A stretch of DNA of 64,000 nt from Dichetophora obliterata (Eukaryota > Arthropoda > Insecta > Diptera > Sciomyzidae): NCBI GenBank assembly GCA_963920525.1, contig OY986439.1:53098982-53162981 (forward strand), written 5' to 3'. Positions 42,909 through 53,221 of this stretch are shown here, one piece after another. A program made the translations under genes and the position numbers. Under the pieces are notes generated by a model. The model saw nothing but the letters and a program-made list of their open reading frames with translations. It had not been told where the DNA came from and searched no databases. The stretch's first letter is position 1; each line of letters opens with the position of its first letter.

Positions 42909-43437
42909 AACACCATTACATTCACAGAAAATTACTGTTTGGTGCGCTTTATGGGCTGGCGGAGTCATTGGCCCATATTTCATCAAAAACGATGATGGTC
43001 AGAATGTTACTGTCAATGGTGAACGGTATAGGAACATGATTCGAAGTTTTTTCGTACCTCAATTAGCTGGCATTAATCTTGCTGATATGTGGTTCCAACA
43101 GAACGGAGCCACATGCCACACAGCGGGCGCTACAATTAATTTACTCAAGGAAACTTTTGACGAAAAAATAATTTCACGAAATGGCCCAATTAACTGGCCT
43201 CCAAGATCGTGTGATTTAACCCCATTGGATTATTTTCTTTGGGGCTATGTAAAGTCACTTGTCTACGTCGATAAACCGCAAACAATTGAACAAACAATTG
43301 AACCTGGAAATCAACATTCGAAGAGTTATCGGCGAGATACGGCCGCAAATGCTGCGAAAAGTTTGTGGAAATTGGTGTTCCATATTGCGCCTTGTACGCG
43401 CCAGCCGTGGTGGCTACATGGCCAAAGTTATATTTAA
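42909..43437 (+). pseudogene. Split mariner transposase, C-terminal half
   Basis: Reads LHSQKITVWCALWAGGVIGP, then QNVTVNGERYRNMIRSFFVP, WFQQNGATCHTAGATINLL, NWPPRSCDLTPLDYFLWGYV and KSLVYVDKPQTIEQ. The second catalytic Asp is replaced by Asn (QQN for QQD); the third is present in LTPLD, with 41 residues between, the DD41D spacing. About 28 residues expected between SDESHF of the left half and LHSQ are missing. The C-terminus is frameshifted. The TAA is followed by the right TIR at 43550. Confidence 0.82.
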
Positions 43438-44110
43438 ACAATAATGTCATAAAACTTTCTATGCAATAAAGCCTGTTTTATTGATATTAAACATATATTA
43501 CTACGTTTTATTATTATTTAAACTTATATCACTCTATAAAAAACACCCTTTATATTAAATAATATTATTCAATGCGACAAAGTACAAGTTAGATGATACA
43601 CTAATATACAAAAATACCAGAACGACTCAATTTCACACAACTTTGCTAATGATAAAATAACTGAAATCGATTGGCAACCGTCATCCATTAAAAATTTTTT
43701 ATTTAAACTGGAAAATAGTTGCACAGAGATTTGCAAAGTATTTTTAAGAATTTGATATAAAAGCATTGGCGTCGGAAGCGGGGGAAAAGGGGGGCAGTTG
43801 CCCCCCACTTTTTTAGCTAGATAAACAATTTAAAAGGAAAACTTCAAAACTTATTCAAAATATGAGTTTTTTTTACAACGATAATATTTTTGTATTATAT
43901 ATTTTCCTCTTCTTTCTCTCTTCTTCATAAGCATGCTTGCGGATAACCATTTTCTTTCTCTGTGTTTGCAAAAAGATTGAACAAAATGTAGAGTTTCTAC
44001 TGCAAACCCACCACTTCAGTTTAAAAGCACCCTTAAGTATGCTTAAAAGCACCAAAAGCTTAATGCTTGTTAATTTTGCAACTCTGGTAAGAAAAAAATT
44101 GACATGTACT

Positions 44111-44433
44111 TAGGGGCTTTCCATATTGGACGACATGTTGTACGATAAGTTAGATGGAAAACTAATGGGACTATTTGATTGAGCGTTCGAACGATCCAAC
44201 TTGTAAAGCAACATCATTAACTGCAAGCTCTCAAGCAGAACACATCCGGCTAATAGCTAAGCAACTTTTAGATGCCCTAACAATTGAGCAGTAATTTTAC
44301 ATAATTGTACAATATTGCACAATCGGCAGAAAAAAACCAAAAATTTCGACTATCGTTTAAGCTTACGCATGGTAATACATGTTGTACAATCTGCCATGTT
44401 GGTCCAATGTTTTGGACCATGCGAAAGCCCCTA
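44111..44433. mobile_element. Small TIR element, TAGGGGCTTTC ends
   Basis: TAGGGGCTTTCCATATTGGA at the left is inverted at the right (TTTGGACCATGCGAAAGCCCCTA), with ATGTTGTAC also inverted inside. The terminal TA on each side could be the target duplication. Located within the hAT 43764-45607. No coding. Confidence 0.6.
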
Positions 44434-44439
44434 CTGTGA

Positions 44440-45210
44440 ATTAGCTGATGAAAATCCACCTCGACGCTTTGAAGAAACATCAAATCCGGTTCCTTCAGTA
44501 CAGTTGCCATTATATGATCGGCTACGAAAAGATTATTTCGAAATTTTAGATCTTCCCTCAAATGAGATAACGGCTAGATTCGATCAAACAGGTTGATATT
44601 TTACTTTTTTTTTATTTTTGCAAGTTTACACCAGCTTCACTCAACCGACTCACTTTGATTTAACATTCGGTGAGTCAGTTGAGTGAAGCTAGTGTAAACT
44701 GGCACTTTGTTAATCTTATTGTACATTTAAACAGATCTTGACACTCTGGAATCGTTGGAAAATATTGTAATCGAAGCCTTCAACGGAAAAGTGCCTTCTG
44801 AACAAAATATAAAAACAAAACTAGATCTTTAACCAGATGACTTTTTTGCAGATGAAATTGCTGAAGCAATTGCCCGGCCAAACACCTTGAAATTGTGTTT
44901 CCAATTGGCGAAAAATTTGAATACTGTAAAAAAACTATTAAATGAAGTTGAAAAACTTATTGCTTTGCTTTTGACTGTGCCTGCATTAGCAGCTTCATCT
45001 GAGCGTTCTTTTAGTGCACTAAGACGACTTAAAACGTATCTTCGAGCAACCAAAAATTTCAAATGACACAGAAATGACACAGAAAAGACTCACTCATGCG
45101 GCACTTATACACATTCACAAAGATAAAACCGAAGAATTTAATTCGATGGAGGTGGTGAAAGAGTTTGTTTCTCGCAAGGATAGAAAGAAACATTTTGGAA
45201 TAATTTAAAT
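44440..45210 (+). pseudogene. hAT transposase C-terminal half (ZMYM1-like)
   Basis: Reads NPPRRFEETSNPVPSVQLPL and YDRLRKDYFEILDLPSNEITARF (44500-44580), a hAT block. A 78-bp hairpin (44623-44700) interrupts. Coding resumes at DLDTLESLENIVIEAFNGKV, then a stop, and continues IAEAIARPNTLKLCFQLAKN, LIALLLTVPALAASSERSFS, ALRRLKTYLRAT, RLTHAALIHIHKDKTEEF and RKKHFGII. The ASSERSFSALRRLKTYLR block is the hAT dimerisation domain. Stops and a frameshift near 45062 show it is dead. Confidence 0.82.
44623..44700. mobile_element. 78-bp hairpin insert
   Basis: AGTTTACACCAGCTTCACTC on the left and its near-complement ending AGCTAGTGTAAACT on the right form 31-bp arms with two mismatches and a loop of about 16 bp. 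It interrupts hAT coding sequence. No target duplication found. Confidence 0.7.
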
Positions 45211-45498
45211 TGCTATAACTTTTTGTACCTTATTGCATTTAAACCATGTAAAGATATACCTAGTCTTGCTTTATAAAAGCAACCATTATTTCTTATATTT
45301 TCATATTACCATATGAAAGATTCTTTAAAGAATGATCTCTAATATTAAAATTGGAAGAACTTTTAAAAATAATGAAATTTTAATATTTTTTATATATTTT
45401 TATATTTTTTTTTTTTATTTTGAACTAAAATAAGAAACTTGTTTATTCACATTCATGTTTCTTTGAAATTATTTTGGTAAACTTTTTTTTTGCACCAC

Positions 45499-45580
45499 CA
45501 TTTGTACTGCCCCCCATTTGTACTGCCCCCCATTTGTACTGCCCCCCATTTGTACTGCCCCCCATTTGTACTGTCCCCCC
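45499..45580. repeat. 16-bp minisatellite, five units
   Basis: The unit CATTTGTACTGCCCCC is repeated five times in register (starts at 45499, 45515, 45531, 45547 and 45563), with one T-for-C variant in the last unit. It is the subterminal region of the hAT's right end. Confidence 0.95.
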
Positions 45581-45783
45581 AGATGAAATTAGCTTCCGAC
45601 GCGCTTGTATAAAAGCATAATATACTTGATATTATACAATAATAATAACGATTGAGACTTATGTGAAAAGTCCGTCGGTAAACAAAATTTATATCATAAG
45701 AAATAAATTCATTGATTTTTTTGCCGCCCTCTTTACTTTTAAAAAATATAAAATAACACAACACAACACAAAAATTCAAAACA

Positions 45784-46392
45784 AAAAATCACTTATCCCA
45801 GCCGAAAGTACTCGATGAGAGGAGAAAAGTAATTTCTGGATTTTGCTAGATTGGTTGCCGTTCGTTTTTTATGAGCCTCTATAGTTTTTTCGCCAAATTC
45901 GATATAAAAAACGAAAACAAAAAAATGCAAAATCCGTATCAAGGAGTGGTCGCATGAAAATGGTATGTACTGAAAAGTTGTTTATAATTTTATAGGCTAC
46001 ATTTCTTCCCTTGATTGTTTGGTAAAATTTTCAATAGTTCAAGAGCTGTAGTCGAAAAACGGAAAAAAATCGGTGAAAAAAGTGGTAATTTTTTCGACAT
46101 TTTTGAGGTTTTGAGCATGAAGATGACATTTTTCCGACTTAATATATTCAGCATTTTTGTTGGCTGAGTCAAGAGCTACAACTTTGCTGAAGACTGCAAA
46201 TAAAAATTCACAGCATTTTTCGAGCTATGGCCATGCGAAAAATAGAAGAAAATTGCAAAAAAGTGCACAAAATCGAATTTGGCGAAAAAACTATAGAGGC
46301 TCATAAAAAACGAACGGCAACCAATCTAGCAAAATCCAGAAATTACTTTTCTCCTCTTATCGAGTACTTTCGGCTGGGGTAAGTGATTTTTT
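45784..46392. mobile_element. Foldback MITE with arms of about 115 bp
   Basis: The left arm (45784-45905, with CAGCCGAAAGTACTCGATGA) and right arm (46268-46392, ending CGAGTACTTTCGGCTGGGGT) are near-perfect inverted repeats. About 360 bp lie between. No coding frame. Confidence 0.85.
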
Positions 46393-49166
46393 TTTGTGGA
46401 GCCAAAAAGTTGAATATTGCGTCACTGTGCAATAGACCTATTCATATATTTATGCGCTTATATAAATAACATACTTTGTAATTATAGAAAATGTAAAAAT
46501 ACTCAAGATGAGTTTCCGTCGGTAGGGTATAAGGACAATTATATGCAGCATCAAAAATAACAAACAAGCGACGGTAAAGTGCCATGAATGTCTTTTGAGT
46601 ACAAGACTTTTCACTGATTGTGGATTACTTTCAAGGTTGGTTACTTCAAGATTATTGATAACTTATTAACATAAATCTTACGCGAAAAACTTACGTTTAT
46701 AAAGAAATTTCGAATAATCGCAATCCATAATTCAGCTTCAAAATTTCCAATTCAGCGACGGTAAAATGAGTTGTTTATCATAAAAAAAAACTGTTTTACA
46801 CTGAATTTTTTTCAAAATTTTTTTTTAATAATTTACACTACACGAAATTAAATTAAAGCACCACGTTTGTATTGAAACAATTTTTGAGAACATAGAGAAT
46901 GATTGAATTTGGAAAAAAAAATTTCTTCACTCATGAAGAAACATTTCAAAGGATCTGTAATTGATTGCATGTGTGTTGAATGTTTTTGTTAGTTAAACTT
47001 TGGTGTAATGATTTTTTAGAACTTTTTAACAATTTCTTTATTTTCAAGTTGTTTTTTTCGCTGTTTACGATATTTCTTGTTGGTTTTTTTTTAAACTGTG
47101 ACACTGACGCTCGGAGTTTATTTAAATATTTTTGGGTTTTTATTGCATAAACATCAATACAACTGGGAGACTTTGATGTCAGAACGACTTTAGTTAGACA
47201 GATATTTTTACGCAGATATTTTATTTATGTGAAGAGATACTTTATTGGCCAAGTGTTGCTTAAAAAATTTCGGCAAAACATGCATAGAATCTCTTAATCA
47301 TGGTTTTATAGTTTTTGCACTAAAGTCTTTTATTTTCTCTCGTATTTAGCATAAGTATCTGTAAGATTGAGTTTGCCAACCATAGATATATCGACTTTTG
47401 CACTTTTTATGTTTTCACTTAGATTTGTGAATGTTTTATGTAATTCCAACTGACAGATAGCTGCAAGATACTTTTCGTTTATCTCACAAATTTTAAAGCC
47501 TTACAGCGATTTGCAAGGAATTATTGTTTTTCTTTTTCAAATAAGTTGAGCTGTTTCCTTTACATTCTTCTTAACTGCACACTAGGCTTCATTTCACACT
47601 TTTGTGTAACATTCTGCAAGATACTCTTGTATCTGGCTACCATGCATTCCGTGTATCTAATCAAAACATTTAGCTGCTGCTGCTGATAGCATTTGTTGAA
47701 CGTCATACAAAGAGTAAGTTTTGTAATTTTCTATATTTGCGCGCACTTTAAACTGCTTGTGTATCTTACAGATACTCCATTATTGGCAAATGAAATAAGC
47801 ACAAGTGTTATCAACGAAACCAAAAACGGTTGGTGGGGGGGGATGAAAAACAAAACATCTACGATGACGAAAGGCGTCGGCAAAAAGAACACGTTTTCCT
47901 TCAACACCTCATTAGATACATTATCATTAATACAAGATACTTTTATCGTTTTGCGTTTATTTTTCCAAAACAAAAATCATAATTTTTCAAAATTGTTTTT
48001 AGGCCAAAAAAAAGCGCGCAAATCACCAGCGATCAACAAGTACGCGCGAAAAAAACTGCAAGCGCGCAGTTCGCTTAACTTCGAAAGTATCTCAAGGAAC
48101 TTAAATTTCATAGATAAAGTTTTTTATGTTTTTTGCTGCTTTTTTTCTTCAATTTTGTGTGGATTAGAGCCAGCTTATTTTAGCTTATTCATATTTAATA
48201 ATTTTAATTTTTCAGTATATCACGTTTTTTTGCGGTTCTTTTAATGACACACACGAGCACGACGACTATGACTACGGCGACCTAAACAACAACAAACGCG
48301 AGTTTACTAGCGTTGTTGTTGCTATTGTTGCTGTGATGACGGATTTGATGGTTGTTGTTTTTTTCAGTTACCGACAGCGGAATCGACGGCGGCATAAACA
48401 AAACTGCCAACTCAAATTTGGCTCAAATGCTTTGCAGGCAAAGAATTCTAGGCACGAACAACGAACAGACGAACAGAGCGCAATGTTTTTGCTGTGTGGT
48501 GGGCTACGTTTTTGTGGCAGTTCGCAGTCGACGAACAGCTTTGAGCAACGTTAATAGCATAGCTATTGTTGCTGTGCTTTTGATTTTGTATCTTTTTTTT
48601 CCACTCTCTCTTTCGCAGTGTGACTCACACACTCACTCACTCACTCACTCACTCACTCACTCATTCATTCATTCATTCACTCAGTTGGAGTCGTCAATTT
48701 TGGGGCTCCAAACAGTTTGGGGCTCAGGCGCAATTCATCAACAACTCGCTCGTGCTCATGCCAAGACTCATTGCACTCAAAGTGGCCAACAGCAGTAATG
48801 CTAACAACAACAACGACAACATAGAAGCAACAACTTGACTGCAGCAACAACATTGCTCAATTCATTGAGTGCTTCGAAGTGGCACGATTCGATAATTTGT
48901 GTGTTCACGCGTACGTGCTGTGGATTTATTGCAAGCGTGTTGCATTTATAGATAGATACGCGTGCAAGCAGTACAACGCATCTGAGAGATACTTTATGCA
49001 TTCTAAGTTACATAAATGTGCCAGGAGTGACGAGCTGTGTGCTCCAGTGTTTAGCAAAGTGCGATTATACTCGAAAAATTATGGCTTTAGTATAAGGCGA
49101 TATGTTTTTAATTTTGAGAATTTTCAAAATTCTATGTTTTTAATTTGGCGCAAAGAGTTTGTTTCC
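46393..49166. other. Unique DNA with simple repeats, no gene recognised
   Basis: Includes 47100-48250, where a 183-residue frame (47693-48244) begins at a non-ATG codon and shows no domain or codon-like composition. It also includes 48250-48860, rich in TTG/CAA runs and a (CACT)n array. This texture is typical of DNA at fly gene starts, but I see no coding exon or convincing core promoter. Confidence 0.45.
48625..48682. repeat. (CACT)n/(CATT)n microsatellite
   Basis: Eight or more CACT/ACTC units followed by four CATT units. Frames reading THSLTHSLTHS across it are artefacts of the repeat. Confidence 0.9.
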
Positions 49167-49170
49167 TTAA

Positions 49171-49398
49171 CCCTGCTGTTAGATTAGGACCATTTGGTCC
49201 ATTTTATGGCTTGTTTCTTTTATAACTTTTGAATGGAGGCATATATTGCCAATAAATGTAGGCTCACGTGACTTTTTTATATAACAGTGTTGTTTACATA
49301 AATTCAGCTGTCTGTCATAAAACAAGACTGAGAAAAATTAAAACTTACTTATCTTGGATTAGGGACCATTCGTACATTTTTTTAATCTAACAGCAGGG
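49171..49398. mobile_element. PiggyBac-like MITE with TTAA duplication
   Basis: Perfect 16-bp inverted ends CCCTGCTGTTAGATTA / TAATCTAACAGCAGGG flanked by TTAA on each side (49167-49170 and 49399-49402). Just inside are GGACCAT and ATGGTCC-type motifs. 228 bp, no coding. Confidence 0.88.
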
Positions 49399-49402
49399 TT
49401 AA

Positions 49403-50151
49403 ATAACAAAATCAAATAGATTTTCTTTTGAAATGTACACTTCGAAATGCCAAATTTTGTATTAACAGAAACTTTTGGACTCTCTTTGAAATATTTTTAA
49501 TTAAAATTCTATGTTTTTCTTTGCATAAATTCTATAAATTTTGCTCAATTGTAGTAAAAGTAATGTTCTTCATTTGTAGATTATTTTAGTTCTACAACGG
49601 AAATACGTTTGTAAATTTCGGCAAAATATCGTATTTAAAGTGTTTAAGGTGTATGGGAGGTGCCACTTCCCGTTGCCTAAAACCACTTATATTATTTGTG
49701 AGAATTGACTTTGATAACACCTTTGATTTAAATTTCAAGTTCCTAACTTTCATGTGTCAAGTTATTCGGTTATGTTAAATTTTGCTGTCAAGCGTCACCT
49801 ATTGCAACATTTTTGCACTATGCGCGCTACCAACAGCTTTCTATACAGAAGGCTCAGTCTGTAGCTTTTGTAGAGTAACATTATCCACGCGATCTTTCAT
49901 TTTCTGATTTGATAATCTGAGCATAATCAATTAAGTGAACGGATATTCGCATACGTACATTCTTTCTTGCTCATACATAAGCGTGAGCGTAATTTTATTT
50001 AATATCTCTTTCGCTTTTCTTGCAAATGTTATGCATGTTTTTTTACTATTATCTTCGTAACATAATTATCTACATCTTAAAAAAAATCCTTTAAAAATCC
50101 TTGTAAAAAAACTGGTTCTAAAAAGATTATTTTTATGCGCTTTTTTGAGCA
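49403..50151. other. AT-rich DNA, nothing recognised
   Basis: No coding frame or repeat structure identified between the piggyBac-like MITE and the tandem array. Confidence 0.35.
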
Positions 50152-51152
50152 GTCTTTTAAAAAACTTATGAAAGGCTCTTTGATATGATTGTTAAATGAT
50201 TGCTTAAAAATAAGACTTCCAAGAGTCATTCTATTATGTATCTTATCACTCATAATGAGTAGTACCAAAGGAGTCATAAAAGAGTATTTAACATGATTGT
50301 AAATATGTATGAAAATTTAAAAAAAAATTATGACATTAGTTCATGGACGTTAGCGGCTTATGCAACAAAAATGCAATATCGTTACATGAAATTATTACTC
50401 TCTGAGTAGAAGTGACAGGTTAAATATTATTATACGACAGTAAAAGGCGTTTCTTGGTTCTCCTGAAAAAAATAATAAGAAAATCACTCTTTTAAAAATT
50501 TTATGAAAGACTCTTTGATATGATTGTTAAATGATTGCTTAAAAATAAGACTTCCATGAGTCATTCTATTATGTATCTTATCACTCATAATAAGTGGTAC
50601 AAAAAGAGTCATAAAAGTGTCTTTAACATGATTGTAAATACGTATGAAAATTAAAAAAAAAATTAGGACATCAGGTCGTGGATGTTAGCGGCTTATGCAA
50701 CAAAAATGCAATATCGTTACATGAAATTATTACTCTCTGAGTAGAAGTGACAGGTTAAATATTATTATACGACAGTAAAAGGCGTTTCTTGGTTCTCCTG
50801 ATAAAAATAATAAGAAAATTACTCTTTTAAAAAACTTATGAAAGACTCTTTGATATGATTGTTAAATGATTGCTTAAAAATAAGACTTCCAAGAGTCATT
50901 CTATTATGTATCTTATCACTCATAATGAGTGGTACAAAAAGAGTCATAAAAGAGTCTTTAACATGATTGTAAATATGTATGAAAATTTAATAAAAAATTA
51001 GGACATCAGGTCGTGGATGTTAGCGGCTTATGCAACAAAAATGCAATATCGTTGTATGGAATTATTACTCGCTGAGTACAGGTGATAAGTTAAAAATTAT
51101 TAAACGACAGGAAAAAGCGTTTCTTGGTTCTCCTGATAAAAATAATAAAAAA
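50152..51152. repeat. Satellite-like tandem array, 3 x 335 bp
   Basis: Three consecutive units of exactly 335 bp: the same block TGATATGATTGTTAAATGAT starts at 50181, 50516 and 50851. Units 1 and 2 are nearly identical, and the end of unit 3 is more diverged. Within each unit the motif AAGAGTC/GACTCTT recurs in both orientations. Confidence 0.95.
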
Positions 51153-51382
51153 TTCCTTACGTCGGTAGTTGCTTAATGCAAAAAAGTGTTGCAAGGAATA
51201 ATATGTCAGTGTTTATAGGCATTATTTTTGGTTTTCACTATGTCATTTTTATGACGACACAAAAGTTTATCACCTGAATTATCACCAAAATAAAACTCTT
51301 GAACATTTTCTGCATGCTCCATTTAATAATTTAATTGTTTTTTATTTTCCAAGATTGCCTATGTTAGAAATAATGTCAATAT

Positions 51383-51935
51383 CCCAGCAAAAAAAGTGCT
51401 TCCAAAAGAAGCTAAAGAGGAAATCAAAATCTTGAATTCCATCCCTTCCACTTTCATACCCAGAAGGCATTCTTTAAAAATATGCATGTCATTGGAAGGA
51501 ATGCTTTCCTTAGTCTTCTCTAGAAGTGCTTTTAGGACTTTTTCAATGGAAGCTTTCTTTGAGCCCTTCAATCAAAGGATTCTAGTAGGTGTTTTTCAGG
51601 AGAACTTTAAGAAGGCATTCGACAAGAAGGCTTTTTGTGGTTTGACCGTTAAAAAATCCCTTGGAAAATATCCCTTTTCCCGACATTCTAGCGATTTTGG
51701 TGTTGGAAATGAATAGTGTTTGGGTTTTGTTGGGGGATTTAAAAAACTTCATGGTAAAATATCCTTTTTTCTGAACTTCAAATAATTGAATGTCTTCCAG
51801 AAGAAGTTTAAAAAATGCCTCTTGAAAGAACTGCTTTATAAGGCTAAGAAAAAGCAGAGTTTGATCAATAGAATATCTTCTGGAAGCAGTGCCGCTAAGA
51901 ATGCATGTCACATTTGAATCAAAAATTTTGCTGGG
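51383..51935. mobile_element. TIR element, CCCAGCAAAA ends, copy 2
   Basis: Ends CCCAGCAAAA and TTTTGCTGGG, 553 bp, in inverse orientation to the copy at 19725-20385. The interior matches that copy over most of its length (for example TTCCATCCCTTCCACTTTCA). One of the two 95-bp internal units is missing. Confidence 0.78.
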
Positions 51936-52009
51936 ATGTTGTTATTTTCAATTTGATTTTCAACAACTGACCACTGAAAATGACATAGTGAAAACCAAGC
52001 ATTACGGTT

Positions 52010-53215
52010 AATATTTGGGATAAGGTTTATTCTTAGGACTAGGACAAAGATAAAAACACAGATTTGGACAAGGATTAACACAAAGCCTAAAGGATTTGGA
52101 CTTTTTGGAAAAGAGTTAAGACAAATATTTCACAATGATTTGGAGAAGGAAAAAGGCTAGAACAAGGATTTGAACTAGCATTAGGAAAAGTATTTTGTCA
52201 AGGAGTAGGAAAAAAGTTAGGAAAAAAATTGGGACAAGGGTTAAAATTAAAATTAGAGAAAGGAAAATGAAAAGTGTTTAAACAAGGTCATGGAAAATTA
52301 TGCCGATTTAGACAAGGATTTGGCAAGGATGGGGAAAAAAATGCATACATGAATTTGAGAAAGGAAAACTTTTAAAACAGAAATATGAACAATGATGCCG
52401 ATTTGGACAAGGATTAAAACAAAAATTCAAGCAAAAATTTAAGAAGGAGAAGGAAAAATGCTAGGATAAAGATATGCACCTTGATTACTACAAATATTTG
52501 GTCAAGGACTTAACAATAATTAAGACAAGAATTGAGACAAATATAAGACTAAGGATTTGCAAACGAATTTAGAATAGGATTGGGTCAAGGTGTTAAATAA
52601 GAATTCAAATAAGGATACGGAGGAAACAAAAACTTGAACAAGGATTTGGACACTGATTTCACTAATCAACAAAGATATGTATAAGGATTTGGAAAGATTT
52701 AAGACAAGGACTGCAACAAAAATTAAAACAAGAGCATGGAAAAGGAATAGGACAAGGCTTACGACATGGATAACAACAAGGATGCAACATGATGCATCCT
52801 TGCATGGATAACAACATGCAAGAATAAAAGCAAAGATTAAAACAAGGATTTGGAAAAGCTTAAAGCCAAGGATTAGGACAATAATTAGGACAAGAACTAG
52901 AACAAGAATGAAAACAAGGATTGGTCCTTGTATTATTACAAACAAAAGCATAAGAATTAGGACAAAGTTAAGGAAAAGAACTAAGACAAGGACTAGGACC
53001 AGCTTAGCACAAGGATATAAAGACTTTGGACAAGGATTGTAGCAGCGATTTGAACAACTATTTGGACAAGCATTAGGACTTGTATTAGAGCAAGATTAAG
53101 ACAAGGATTTGAACAAAAAATTAAGGCAAAGATAAGGAAAAAATTTGGACAAATATTTGGACAACAAGGACTAAAACCGAGACTAGGACATGAACCAAAA
53201 CAAGGTTGTCATTAG
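52010..53215. repeat. Degenerate GGACAAGGATT minisatellite, about 1.2 kb
   Basis: The sequence is built almost wholly from variants of GGACAAGGATTTGGACAAGGATTAGG. The purine-rich hexamers GGACAA and AGGATT alternate without strict register. One strand therefore translates as runs of Leu/Val/Ile, giving open frames (such as 52520-52951) that are not genes. Confidence 0.9.
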
Positions 53216-53221
53216 GATTAG

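Larger units (their letters stand above)
33072..43550 (+). mobile_element. Mariner (DD41D type) split by 9.2 kb of nested inserts
   Basis: Left end AAGGGTGTTTTTTACAGAGT (after TA at 33070-33071) and right end ending AAAAAACACCCTT (before TA at 43551) are inverted repeats of about 28 bp with few mismatches. The element's own sequence is 33072-33678 plus 42909-43550, about 1.25 kb, a normal mariner size. Everything between is later insertion: a LINE, two hATs, another mariner and another LINE. Confidence 0.85.
43764..45607 (+). mobile_element. hAT transposon (ZMYM1-like family), 8-bp duplication
   Basis: Ends CATTGGCGTCGGAAGC and GCTTCCGACGCGCTTG are imperfect inverted repeats flanked by the exact duplication TATAAAAG (43756-43763 and 45608-45615). 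Both subterminal regions have runs of six G or C (GGGGGGCAGTTGCCCCCC at the left; the CCCCC minisatellite at the right). It encodes a decayed transposase and contains two small palindromic inserts. Confidence 0.92.

Noticed and set aside
45499..45580. CRISPR-like array
   Set aside because: The units are contiguous 16-bp tandem repeats without spacers, in a eukaryotic hAT end.
47693..48244. 183-residue forward open frame in unique DNA
   Set aside because: It starts at a non-ATG codon, has no recognisable domain, is Phe/Asn/Lys-rich as expected of random A+T-rich DNA, and has no supporting splice or repeat context.
48679..48700. Core promoter (TCAGTT initiator) in unique DNA
   Set aside because: A single six-base match without TATA or a confirmed downstream element, next to a microsatellite; expected by chance.
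48352..48798. 148-residue frame with THSLTHSLTHS repeats
   Set aside because: The repeat is the translation of a (CACT)n microsatellite. Flanking residues show no domain.
52520..52951. 143-residue reverse frame rich in Leu/Val/Ile, looking like a membrane protein
   Set aside because: It is the translation of the GGACAAGGATT minisatellite on the opposite strand. Hydrophobicity follows from the pyrimidine-rich strand.
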